From positions 1 through 45,962 of IMG/VR virus record IMGVR_UViG_3300047356_000823: DNA of 45,962 bases; one strand, written 5' to 3'. The notes under the pieces are model-generated. The model was not told the origin of the DNA. It made no database searches and saw nothing but the letters and a program-made list of their open reading frames with translations. The DNA comes from a virus. This document shows, piece after piece, positions 26,078-33,531 of this stretch (position 1 is the stretch's first letter; each line of letters begins with the position of its first letter). Position numbers and translations under genes: made by a program.

Positions 26078-27763
26078 ATGAGTTGGAAAAAATATTTTAA
26101 AGTAGTAGACACTAATAGTATGACGGGATCTACAACTATGCCCAGAGATTCTCAGGCAGATGTAGGATTTAAAAACTATCAAAGTCATCTACCAGAAGTT
26201 TACACTGGACATCCAAATCGTATTGAAAGATATAATCAATATGAAACAATGGATAGTGACAGTGAGATCAATGCGGCATTAGATATCCTTGCAGAATTTA
26301 GTACTCAAGCAAACGTAGAAAATAGAACACCTTTTGATTTATTTTTTAAAGATGCACCAAGTGACTCTGAAGTAAAAGTTTTAAAAGAAGCACTCTTTAG
26401 TTGGGTAAGTCTTAACGATTTTGATAAAAGAATTTTTAAAATGTTTCGTAATACTTTAAAGTATGGCGATCAAGTATTTGTAAGAGATCCAGAAACATTT
26501 CAATGGCATTGGGTAGACAATGCAGACATTGTAAAAGTTATTGTAAACGAAAGTAAAGGTAAAGAACCTGAACAATATGTTTTAAGGAATATTAATCCTA
26601 ATTTTCAAAACTTAACAGTAACACAACCACAACACAGTGATTTAAAATCTGGTAGTCAAATGGGCGGACAAGGTCCAGTTAACAACCAAGGAAACATTTA
26701 TAATTTAAATCAACCTGGATCAACGGGAACAAGATTTAGTACACAGTCAAACGAAATGTCAATTGATGCAAGTCATGTTGTACATATTAGTTTAACAGAA
26801 GGACTTGATCCTAATTGGCCATTTGGTATTAGTGTATTAGAAAGTGTATTTAAAGTATACAAGCAAAAAGAATTATTAGAAGACGCTATTATTATTTACA
26901 GAGTACAACGTGCTCCGGAAAGACGTGTGTTCTATATTGACGTAGGTAATATGCCAGCACACATGGCAATGGGTTACGTTAACAGAGTTAAAAACGAAAT
27001 ACACCAAAGACGTATTCCAACACAAAGTGGTGGCGGTGGAAGTATGATGGATGCAACATATAATCCATTAAGTATTAATGAAGATTACTTCTTTCCACAA
27101 ACTGCTGAAGGTAGAGGTAGTAAAGTTGAAACATTACCAGGTGGAACAAACTTAGGTGAAATTGATGACTTAAAATACTTTACTAATAAGTTGTTTAGAG
27201 GTTTAAGAATTCCAAGTAGTTACTTACCAACAGGAGCAGAAGACGGAAGTTCGGTTGCAAGTGATGGTAGAGTAGGTACTGCATTAATTCAAGAATATAG
27301 ATTTAATCAATACTGTAAACGTTTACAAGCAACAGTATCAACATCATTTGACCATGAGTTTAAAATGTATTTAAACTGGAAAGGTTATAATATTGATAGT
27401 GCTATGTTTGAGTTGCGTATGAATGAACCACAAAACTTTGCGGCATACAGACAAGCAGAACTTGATAATCAACGTGCAACTTTATTCTCTAGTTTATCAC
27501 AAACTCCTTACTTGAGTAAACGATTTATGCTTAAACGTTTCTTAGGTATTAGTGAAGAAGAAATGGCTGAGAACGATAAATTATGGGCAGAAGAAAATGG
27601 AACAACAACGGCACAACAAACAGTAGGCGAAGACTTACGAAGTGTTGGAGTTACTCCAGGCGGACTTGGAACTGATTTAGAAACAGGAGCAGAACCCGAA
27701 GGTGGCGACACAGACATTGATGCACCTGAAGGTGGCGACACTTCCGACGACGTAGAACTGTAA
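26078..27763 (+). CDS. 20: Portal vertex protein gp20
   Basis: The 561-residue protein has the known gp20 sequence landmarks: MSWKKYFKVVD at the start; ERYNQYETMDSDSEINAALD; FGISVLESVFKVYKQKELLEDAIIIYRVQRAPERRVFYIDVGNMP; EDYFFPQTAEGRGSKVETLPGG; and LFRGLRIPSSYLP. T4 gp20 has 524 residues. It forms the dodecameric ring at the unique vertex through which DNA enters and to which the neck joins. An acidic, Gly-rich C-terminal tail (about 40 residues with GGDTDIDAPEGGDTSDDVEL) is longer than usual. It is first gene of the head operon. Confidence 0.97.
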   Translation: MSWKKYFKVVDTNSMTGSTTMPRDSQADVGFKNYQSHLPEVYTGHPNRIERYNQYETMDSDSEINAALDILAEFSTQANVENRTPFDLFFKDAPSDSEVKVLKEALFSWVSLNDFDKRIFKMFRNTLKYGDQVFVRDPETFQWHWVDNADIVKVIVNESKGKEPEQYVLRNINPNFQNLTVTQPQHSDLKSGSQMGGQGPVNNQGNIYNLNQPGSTGTRFSTQSNEMSIDASHVVHISLTEGLDPNWPFGISVLESVFKVYKQKELLEDAIIIYRVQRAPERRVFYIDVGNMPAHMAMGYVNRVKNEIHQRRIPTQSGGGGSMMDATYNPLSINEDYFFPQTAEGRGSKVETLPGGTNLGEIDDLKYFTNKLFRGLRIPSSYLPTGAEDGSSVASDGRVGTALIQEYRFNQYCKRLQATVSTSFDHEFKMYLNWKGYNIDSAMFELRMNEPQNFAAYRQAELDNQRATLFSSLSQTPYLSKRFMLKRFLGISEEEMAENDKLWAEENGTTTAQQTVGEDLRSVGVTPGGLGTDLETGAEPEGGDTDIDAPEGGDTSDDVEL

Positions 27764-27773
27764 GGAAACTGGA

Positions 27774-28337
27774 ATGATAGAATCTATCTTTCCTACTCCT
27801 TTATACAGTAATATTGCTTCTGACAATTTACTAGCAGACATACAAAAAGAAATTTCTAATGTTGTTGAAAAAACAAAATTAGATTATAAATCTGATTGGG
27901 GCAAGACCCATAAGATATCATCATTATCAAATAACATAATACAAGATAATAATTTAATAAACTTTAAAATGTTTTTAAATGAGAATCTGCATGACTATCT
28001 AACACAACTTGGATTCGATGCAAACAGACCACATAGATTAGAATCGTGGATTACGTTATTAGACACAGATGATTATGGTCATATACACGACCATGGAAAC
28101 GCAGACGTATCTGGCGTTTACTATTTTCAAACAAATGAACAAGACGGTGATATAGTATTTTATAATCCAGCACCACAAGTTGATATGTCAACAATCTTAA
28201 AAGCAAGTACTTGGCGTCATAAACCGATAATTGGAAAAATGCTTTTATTTCCAGGTTATTTAAAACATGGTATATTCAGGAATGAAACTACATCAACTAG
28301 GATTAGTTTATCATTCAATATATTTTTTAATAAATAA
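27774..28337 (+). CDS. 2OG-Fe(II) oxygenase superfamily-like protein
   Basis: The 187-residue protein has the double-stranded beta-helix pattern of phage 2OG-Fe(II) oxygenases of the TIGR02466/2OG-FeII_Oxy_5 type: IFPTPLYS at the start, WITLLDTDDYGHIHDHGNADVSGVYYF with candidate metal ligands in H103-H107, DIVFYNPAP, LFPGYLKHG with H165, and ETTSTRISLSFN with Arg176 to hold 2-oxoglutarate. Such proteins hydroxylate proteins, nucleic acids or small molecules; the substrate here is unknown. It stands between portal and prohead genes, ten bases after gp20, a place where cyanophages and pelagiphages often carry such a gene. Confidence 0.8.
   Translation: MIESIFPTPLYSNIASDNLLADIQKEISNVVEKTKLDYKSDWGKTHKISSLSNNIIQDNNLINFKMFLNENLHDYLTQLGFDANRPHRLESWITLLDTDDYGHIHDHGNADVSGVYYFQTNEQDGDIVFYNPAPQVDMSTILKASTWRHKPIIGKMLLFPGYLKHGIFRNETTSTRISLSFNIFFNK
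28329..28336 (+). promoter_or_regulatory. Late-promoter-like box AATAAATA overlapping oxygenase stop
   Basis: TAATAAATAAC spans the last codons of the oxygenase gene, 29-36 bases before the next ATG. This matches the spacing of the other late boxes in the window, but coding and AT-richness could also explain it. Confidence 0.4.
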
Positions 28338-28364
28338 CATTAAGATAAAGGTAAATATTATATC

Positions 28365-28580
28365 ATGGACTTAAACGATTTATTTGAAAAAAACCGCTAT
28401 TCTGTAGAGGACGATAAAAGTACACTAATTATAGGTGATACTCGTAAAGTCAAGTTGACTTTAGAACAAATCAATAAACTTAGACGTATTAAAGAAGCGA
28501 AGAAGTTTGAAGAGTATGAAAAACTACAGAAAGTTAAAGCACAATACGGTGCTCAAAAAGACGATAGTGGCGGTTTATAA
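28365..28580 (+). CDS. Small charged prohead-region protein, unknown
   Basis: A 71-residue protein (MDLNDLFEKNRYSVEDDKST, later KVKLTLEQINKLRRIKEAKK) with a strongly charged helical C-terminal half. No family was recognised with certainty. It lies between portal and the acidic core gene, where T4 has gp67/gp68, small prohead components. A similar role is inferred from position only. Confidence 0.6.
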   Translation: MDLNDLFEKNRYSVEDDKSTLIIGDTRKVKLTLEQINKLRRIKEAKKFEEYEKLQKVKAQYGAQKDDSGGL

Positions 28581-28674
28581 GTCCTAAAATAGGTGCATTT
28601 TTTGGTATATCTAAATAAAATATCGAAAAACTGCTAATATTTCACCTTTTAGACCCCTTTTTTAACTATCTAAT

Positions 28675-28682
28675 GTAAATAA
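28675..28682 (+). promoter_or_regulatory. Possible late box GTAAATAA upstream of gp67
   Basis: GTAAATAA lies 35-42 bases before the likely gp67 ATG; a second candidate, CTAAATAA, is at 28611-28618. Both differ from TATAAATA in the first bases. The 136-base gap 28581-28716 otherwise has only weak hairpins. Confidence 0.3.
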
Positions 28683-28716
28683 TATTACCGATAACTATCC
28701 TAATAGGAGTATGAAT

Positions 28717-29493
28717 ATGAGCGATAAATGGAAACAACTTGTTGACTTGATTGTTAACGAGGAAGAGCAAAAAGCAAGTGATCTGTTTCACGAAATCGTT
28801 ATTGAGAATTCACGTGAGATTTATGAAAATCTTATTTCTCAAGAAGATTTAGAAGAAGTATCACAAGACGAAGTGAAAGACTTTGAACAAGATATTAAAG
28901 CAGATGAAGAAGGCGTTTCTGAAGAAGACGATGATATGGAAAACGCTAGTGATGAATTAGAAGCAGAAATGGGTATGGAGCCAGAAGCAGGCGAAGAAGC
29001 ACCAGCAGATGCAGATAGTGAAGAACTAGAAGATCGTGTTGTTGATTTAGAAGATAACATTGCTGAACTTCAAAAAGAATTCGAAGAATTATTAAACAAA
29101 GAAGACGACGGTGATTCAGAAGAAGCACCTGCAGAAGAGCCAGAAATGGAAGAAGCAGTAGCAGAAACTGAAGAATCAGTTGAAGAAGCGAAATCAGATG
29201 ATGAAGCCGAAGCAGTAGAAGAAGCAAAAACTGAAACTGAAGAGTCTAAAGAAGACGAAGTTACAGAAGAAGCAGAAGAAACTGTAGAAGAAGATGCTGA
29301 AAAAGTTGACGAAAGTAAACTTGAAAAGGCACCTGAGGCTGATAAGGCTGACCATGCAGACAATAAAGCATCACCAGTTGCTAAACAGCAAAAAGGTGGT
29401 ATGAAAGTTGCTAAAGGCGAAGAAGCAGGCGCTCCTACACCTAAATCAACAAGCATGGGCGGTACTACTAAACCGGACGTAAAGAAAGTATAA
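28717..29493 (+). CDS. 67: Acidic prohead core protein gp67
   Basis: The 258-residue protein begins MSDKWKQLVDLIVNEEEQKA with a short helix (ASDLFHEIVIENSREIYENL) and continues as an extremely Glu/Asp/Ala-rich chain from 35 to 220, ending with a basic Lys/Gly tail (GGMKVAKGEEAGAPTPKSTS). Acidic, proteolysed core proteins such as gp67 fill the T4 prohead before DNA entry. It lies between portal and gp21 protease, as in T4, but is three times longer than T4 gp67 (80). An in-frame ATG at 28711 sits directly after AGGAGT, too close to be used; the ATG at 28717 has a seven-base spacing and is preferred. Confidence 0.72.
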   Translation: MSDKWKQLVDLIVNEEEQKASDLFHEIVIENSREIYENLISQEDLEEVSQDEVKDFEQDIKADEEGVSEEDDDMENASDELEAEMGMEPEAGEEAPADADSEELEDRVVDLEDNIAELQKEFEELLNKEDDGDSEEAPAEEPEMEEAVAETEESVEEAKSDDEAEAVEEAKTETEESKEDEVTEEAEETVEEDAEKVDESKLEKAPEADKADHADNKASPVAKQQKGGMKVAKGEEAGAPTPKSTSMGGTTKPDVKKV

Positions 29494-29521
29494 TAAAACT
29501 TTATTAAAGGAATAATTCAGA

Positions 29522-30157
29522 ATGAACTCAGTATACTTAAAAGAGAACTTAACATTTGACCAAGCAAGAATGGTTACAGAAAGTGCAAACGACGGCAAGG
29601 ACTTGTTCCTTAAAGGAATTTGTATTCAAGGTGGTGTGAAGAATCACAACCAACGACTTTACCCTGTTGATCAAATTGCAACTGCGGTTACTTCTCTTAA
29701 CGAGCAAATTACTGAAGGAAACTCTGTTTTAGGAGAAGTAGATCATCCAGACGATTTAAAAATTAACTTGGATCGAGTTTGCCACATGATTACTGAAATG
29801 TGGATGGATGGTCCAAATGGTTATGGTAAACTAAAAATTCTCCCAACACCGATGGGTCAACTGGTACGAACAATGCTAGAAAGCGGTGTCAAATTGGGAG
29901 TTTCAAGTCGCGGAAGCGGCGAAGTCAATGATGCAACCGGAGAGGTTAGCGGATTCGAGATCGTCACAGTAGACGTAGTCGCACAGCCGAGTGCCCCTAA
30001 TGCCTACCCAACTGCAATTTACGAAGGCTTATTGAACATGAAACATGGTCATAAGGTTTTGGGAATAGCGGCAGAGGCTAAAGAAGATACTCGTGTGCAA
30101 AAATTTTTAAAAGATGAGGTGGTAAACCTTATCAATGAACTTAAATTAAGGAGTTGA
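29522..30157 (+). CDS. 21: Prohead core scaffold protease gp21
   Basis: The 211-residue protein has the T4 prohead protease signature (peptidase S77 family): GEVDHPDDLKINLDRV with likely catalytic His75, then LGVSSRGSGEV at 125-135 with Ser128/129, then EIVTVDVVAQPSAPNAYPTA. T4 gp21 has 212 residues. It cuts scaffold and capsid proteins after the prohead is built, with specificity for (L/I)xE followed by a small residue. A site of that type, LTE-A, is present in gp23 here. The gene is coupled to gp22, whose ATG lies five bases beyond the stop. Confidence 0.95.
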   Translation: MNSVYLKENLTFDQARMVTESANDGKDLFLKGICIQGGVKNHNQRLYPVDQIATAVTSLNEQITEGNSVLGEVDHPDDLKINLDRVCHMITEMWMDGPNGYGKLKILPTPMGQLVRTMLESGVKLGVSSRGSGEVNDATGEVSGFEIVTVDVVAQPSAPNAYPTAIYEGLLNMKHGHKVLGIAAEAKEDTRVQKFLKDEVVNLINELKLRS

Positions 30158-30162
30158 CCAAA

Positions 30163-31254
30163 ATGTTTGACGCACTCAAACCATTGCTAGATAGCGGTAT
30201 AGTCAACGAGGAAACTAAGACTGAAATTCAAGAGGCTTGGGAAACCAAGTTAAATGAAACTAGGGAAGAGATCCGCGGTGAGTTACGTGATGAATTTTCA
30301 CGTCGTTATGAGCATGATAAAACCACTATGGTTGAGAGTCTTGACAAAATGGTGAATGAAAACTTAACTAAAGAACTTGAGAAGATTGCAGAAGAACGCA
30401 AAGCACTAGAGGAAGACAGAGTTAAATTCAATGTAAAAATGAATGAAAACACTGATAAAGTTAAAAACTTTATGTTATCTAAATTAGGTGCTGAATTAAG
30501 CGAACTGAATGAAGATCGTAAAGTTCAAGCAGAAACTCTTGATAAGTTACAAAAGTTTGTTGTAAAAGCTCTTGCAGAAGAGATCGCAGAATTCCATAAA
30601 GATAAGGAAGCGGTTGTTGAAACTAGAGTTAAACTTGTTGCAGAAGGCAAGAAACAACTTTCAAAACTTAAAGAGACTTTTGTTGAACGTTCAAGCAAAT
30701 TAGTGAAGGATTCAGTCGTTAAGAATCTTAACAACGAGTTGACTCAACTTAAAGAAGATATTGAGACTGCACGTCAAAATAACTTCGGTCGCAAATTGTT
30801 CGAAACATTTGCTGGTGAGTTTGCAACATCACATTTGAATGAAAATTCAGAGATTAAAGAGTTGCAAAATACAGTAGCAGAAGTTAAAAAACAACTTGAT
30901 GAATCGAAAAAAGACGCAGAAACGAAATCAACTTTAGTTGAAAGCAAAGAAGCAGAAATTCGTAAAATCAACGATCGCATTGTCCGTGATCAAAAATTAA
31001 ACGAAATGATGGGACCATTAAGCAAAGATCAGAAAACAGTTATGCAAGATTTACTTGAAAACGTGATTACTGATAAACTTGATGCAACATTTAACAAGTA
31101 TTTGCCAGCAGTTCTTAAAAACGAAGTTAAAGTAGACAGTAAAAAGTCTGCTATAATGGAGTCAAAAGAAGTAACTGGTAATAAAAAAGAATCCGTAAAC
31201 GCAGAAGATGAGGGCAATATCATTGAAATTAAGCGTCTAGCGGGACTAAACTAA
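30163..31254 (+). CDS. 22: Prohead scaffolding core protein gp22
   Basis: The 363-residue product starts MFDALKPLLDSGIVNEETKT and is mostly charged alpha helix, Glu/Lys-rich with long coiled-coil stretches. It ends with a short tail (EGNIIEIKRLAGLN) like other gp22 proteins. It is the main scaffold around which the capsid forms, later degraded by gp21. The frame also opens at TTG 30154, directly behind AAGGAG with no spacing; the ATG at 30163 has a nine-base spacing and is taken as start. Confidence 0.9.
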   Translation: MFDALKPLLDSGIVNEETKTEIQEAWETKLNETREEIRGELRDEFSRRYEHDKTTMVESLDKMVNENLTKELEKIAEERKALEEDRVKFNVKMNENTDKVKNFMLSKLGAELSELNEDRKVQAETLDKLQKFVVKALAEEIAEFHKDKEAVVETRVKLVAEGKKQLSKLKETFVERSSKLVKDSVVKNLNNELTQLKEDIETARQNNFGRKLFETFAGEFATSHLNENSEIKELQNTVAEVKKQLDESKKDAETKSTLVESKEAEIRKINDRIVRDQKLNEMMGPLSKDQKTVMQDLLENVITDKLDATFNKYLPAVLKNEVKVDSKKSAIMESKEVTGNKKESVNAEDEGNIIEIKRLAGLN

Positions 31255-31280
31255 AAATATATAATTAGGAGACTAAAAAA

Positions 31281-32528
31281 ATGTCTGATATTTTAGCAGA
31301 AGGTCGTTGGGACAATACTAAAGAAGCCCTTTTAGATGGTTTACAAGGTACTCGTCGCAAGACAATGTCTACTATCCTGGAAAACACTAAACGCCACTTA
31401 ACAGAAGCGGCAACTAGTGGCGCAACAGCGGCAGGTGGAGTAGCACAATTAAACAAAGTAATTTTACCCGTAATTAGACGTGTAATGCCTACAGTTATCG
31501 CAAACGAAATTGTTGGTGTACAGCCTATGCAAGGTCCAATTGCTCAAATTCACACTTTAAGAGTTAAGTACAACTCTGCAAACACTATTAACCCGGCAAA
31601 TGGTGCGGCTATCCAAGCAACAACAAATGACGGTACAAACTTAGGTGCTGGTGACGAAGCGTTAGGTCCAAAGGACATAGCGGCTGGTTATTCAGGTACT
31701 GAAAGTGCGGCAGGTGTTAAAGCGGCAGGTACAACAGCAAGTGGATACTTAGAAGGTGTTCCAGGTAATACTCTTTCTATTGAAATTCTACGTCAAACAG
31801 TAGAAGCTCAAACTAGAAGATTATCAGCTCGTTGGACTTTTGAAGCGGCACAAGATGCTCAATCACAACAAGGTATCGATGTAGAAGCAGAAATCATGGC
31901 GGCATTAGCCCAAGAGATTACTGCTGAGATCGACCAAGAAGTTCTTGCAAGTTTAAGAGCTTTAGCGACTGCTGGTTCAACGGCTTTCGGTGCAAACACT
32001 GAAGCATACGACCAAGCGGCAGTTAGTGGTACAGCGACATACGTGGGTGATGAACACGCGGCATTGGCTGTAGCAATTAACAGAGTATCTAACAAAATCG
32101 CACAGAGAACAAGACGTGGCGCAGGTAACTGGGCTGTTGTTTCTCCAACTGCATTAACAATGTTACAAAGTGCATCAACTTCAGCGTTCGCAAGAACAAC
32201 TGAAGGTACTTTTGAAGCACCAACAAATACTAAATTTGTAGGTACTTTAAACAGTGCAATGAAAATCTACGTTGACAGTTATGCGGCTGATTCAGAAGCA
32301 GTTCTTGTTGGTTACAAAGGTAGTTCAGAAGCGGACGCGGCGGCATTCTATTGTCCTTACGTTCCACTAATGAGTTCAGGTGTAGTACTTGATCCAGCAA
32401 CATTAGAGCCACTAGTAGGCTTTATGACACGTTACGGTTACAGTGAACTTTCACAAACTAGTAGTTCACTTGGAAACGCGGCGGATTACGTTGGTAGAGT
32501 AACTATTGCTAACCCAACATTTAGTTAA
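31281..32528 (+). CDS. 23: Major capsid protein gp23
   Basis: The 415-residue protein has gp23 hallmarks: KHLTEAATSGAT-like N-terminal region with RHLTE-A (cleavage expected between residues 42 and 43 by gp21), IRRVMPTVIANEIVGVQPMQGPIAQIHTLRVKY, and RWTFEAAQDAQSQQGIDVEAEIMAALAQEITAEIDQEV, plus the C-terminal GYSELSQTSSSLGNAADYVGRV. It folds as an HK97-type capsid subunit. T4 gp23 has 521 residues, so this is a compact version as in pelagic phages. An AGGAGA ribosome site precedes the ATG, and a strong terminator follows 48 bases after the stop. Confidence 0.98.
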   Translation: MSDILAEGRWDNTKEALLDGLQGTRRKTMSTILENTKRHLTEAATSGATAAGGVAQLNKVILPVIRRVMPTVIANEIVGVQPMQGPIAQIHTLRVKYNSANTINPANGAAIQATTNDGTNLGAGDEALGPKDIAAGYSGTESAAGVKAAGTTASGYLEGVPGNTLSIEILRQTVEAQTRRLSARWTFEAAQDAQSQQGIDVEAEIMAALAQEITAEIDQEVLASLRALATAGSTAFGANTEAYDQAAVSGTATYVGDEHAALAVAINRVSNKIAQRTRRGAGNWAVVSPTALTMLQSASTSAFARTTEGTFEAPTNTKFVGTLNSAMKIYVDSYAADSEAVLVGYKGSSEADAAAFYCPYVPLMSSGVVLDPATLEPLVGFMTRYGYSELSQTSSSLGNAADYVGRVTIANPTFS

Positions 32529-32576
32529 TAGATATCCTTTTTGGATATTATTGTTAACTAACTGAAACAATATTAG

Positions 32577-32602
32577 AAAGGCCCTTCGGGGCCTTTCTTT
32601 TT
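32577..32602 (+). terminator. Rho-independent terminator after gp23
   Basis: AAAGGCCC-TTCG-GGGCCTTT forms a perfect 8-bp stem with a stable UUCG loop, followed by CTTTTT. Confidence 0.95.
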
Positions 32603-32604
32603 GA

Positions 32605-32612
32605 CTAAATAT
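32605..32612 (+). promoter_or_regulatory. Possible late box CTAAATAT in front of the riboswitch
   Basis: CTAAATAT lies eight bases before the riboswitch aptamer, so a late start about seven bases further would begin the RNA right at the aptamer. The box differs from the consensus in its first base pair. Confidence 0.4.
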
Positions 32613-32620
32613 TTGTACAA

Positions 32621-32668
32621 CGTTCAGCCGATATAGGCCGGAAGTAAGCAACTATGCTGAAGGAACGC
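32621..32668 (+). promoter_or_regulatory. Glutamine riboswitch (glnA / Downstream-peptide type)
   Basis: CGTTCAGCC at 32621-32629 pairs its CGTTC with GAACG at 32663-32667 (P1). GCC/GGC at 32627-32638 forms P2. The conserved core CGGAAGTAAGC (32639-32649) is followed by a small GC-AACTAT-GC stem and CTGAAGGAACGC. These are the marks of the glnA/Downstream-peptide RNAs that bind glutamine, known from cyanobacteria and marine phages and usually upstream of a short ORF. The short ORF here starts 26 bases downstream. Confidence 0.82.
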
Positions 32669-32693
32669 ACTTAACTGTAAAAAGGAGAGTGTA

Positions 32694-32885
32694 ATGAACA
32701 GACATGATCATCTACTTAAATCATACCGTGAGCAAAAAATGAGAGAACGTAAAGAGAAAATCCTTATGAAAACTCGTAGTGAAGTAAACGTGTATGGAAA
32801 TGGTACGACTGGATATACTGTTACTGCTGGAGAAAATTCTGGTAAAGTTTTAAAACATATATCTGTTAACCACGACAACAAGTAA
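32694..32885 (+). CDS. Riboswitch-controlled 63-residue protein, unknown
   Basis: The 63-residue product starts MNRHDHLLKSYREQKMRERK and has a basic, highly charged N-terminal helix, then a polar C-terminal part with VNVYGNGTTGYTVTAGENSG. It has no membrane segment or motif I recognise. A strong AAAGGAGAG site lies before the ATG. Its leader holds a glutamine-type riboswitch, so its expression probably follows the cell's glutamine (nitrogen) state. Short proteins in this place are the namesake of the Downstream-peptide RNA, and their function is unknown to me. Confidence 0.75.
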   Translation: MNRHDHLLKSYREQKMRERKEKILMKTRSEVNVYGNGTTGYTVTAGENSGKVLKHISVNHDNK

Positions 32886-32905
32886 ACAATCTATAAGACA
32901 TATAG

Positions 32906-32913
32906 TATAAATA
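32906..32913 (+). promoter_or_regulatory. Late promoter TATAAATA
   Basis: A perfect TATAAATA, 76-83 bases before the next ATG. The leader then contains CTTATCAT-A-ATGATAAG (32920-32936), an uninterrupted inverted repeat, and an AAAGGAGAAA ribosome site. Confidence 0.75.
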
Positions 32914-32988
32914 GTATTGCTTATCATAATGATAAGTTTATGGGGAGCCATCCTCGTATTACATAGAACGTAACAAAGGAGAAATAAA

Positions 32989-33441
32989 ATGGGAAGACCA
33001 ATAAACAAAAGATTTTTCGGCGTACCTACAGCAGGTGGCAATGAAATTAAAGTTAACTTTCATGACGGTTCATCTGTTGTTGAAGGATATATTGCAAAAC
33101 AACTAGGTAGTAAAAAGTTTTCAGTTAAAGCAACTGGAACACCTGGTACTGCATACACTCGTACACTAACAACTGGTAAATTACCAGCGGCATTAACTGG
33201 AACAGAAATGATTATTTCTGTAAAAGGTGATGATGGTGAAACTTATGGTGTATCCAAAATTGCAGGACGTAAAGTAACATTAGCACAACCAAGTGCTACT
33301 GGTTCTAATGCATTAGACGGAAAGTCAGTGGCTTGGAACTTTGCAACATCTAATACTGATGGAGCAGTACAGTTTGAAGAAGCAGGTGACGACGATACTG
33401 CATCAGGTACAGACGATACAGACTTCACAGAAGACGCTTAA
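32989..33441 (+). CDS. Small virion structural protein, unknown
   Basis: The 150-residue product (MGRPINKRFFGVPTAGGNEI) is beta-rich with an acidic C-terminal tail (EEAGDDDTASGTDDTDFTED). Proteins with a MGRP(I/L)NK(R/K)(F/Y)FG start are common near the capsid gene in marine T4-like phages and are found in virions, by my recollection; their exact role is not known. It is a single-gene unit between a TATAAATA promoter and a strong terminator, which suggests high late expression. Confidence 0.7.
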   Translation: MGRPINKRFFGVPTAGGNEIKVNFHDGSSVVEGYIAKQLGSKKFSVKATGTPGTAYTRTLTTGKLPAALTGTEMIISVKGDDGETYGVSKIAGRKVTLAQPSATGSNALDGKSVAWNFATSNTDGAVQFEEAGDDDTASGTDDTDFTEDA

Positions 33442-33460
33442 TCTTAGGCTAAATGTATTA

Positions 33461-33484
33461 AAGTTGCCCTTCGGGGCAACTTTT
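33461..33484 (+). terminator. Rho-independent terminator
   Basis: AAGTTGCCC-TTCG-GGGCAACTT is a perfect 9-bp stem with a UUCG loop, followed by TTC; the stem's last T bases begin the T-tract. Confidence 0.93.
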
Positions 33485-33502
33485 CTTAATAGTTTATAAA
33501 GG

Positions 33503-33510
33503 CTAAATAC
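33503..33510 (+). promoter_or_regulatory. Possible late box CTAAATAC
   Basis: CTAAATAC, 22-29 bases before the next ATG and just after a terminator, where a promoter must lie. The sequence departs from TATAAATA in the first bases. Confidence 0.45.
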
Positions 33511-33531
33511 ACTATATAAGGTTTAAATTGC

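Noticed and set aside
28583-28602. Weak hairpin CCTA/TAGG followed by TTTTTT after the small prohead gene
   Set aside because: The stem has only four base pairs, too weak to call a terminator, although partial termination cannot be excluded.
28711-28716. Upstream ATG for gp67
   Set aside because: It directly follows AGGAGT with about one base of spacing; the ATG at 28717 has normal spacing.
29070-29456. Long Ser-rich reading frame antisense to the acidic core gene, and Leu-rich frame at 28946-29227
   Set aside because: They are the mirror of repetitive GAA/GAAG codons of gp67; no ribosome site, and composition is that of a shadow frame.
30154-30162. TTG start for gp22
   Set aside because: It lies directly against the AAGGAG site with no spacer; ATG 30163 is nine bases away and conserved in style.
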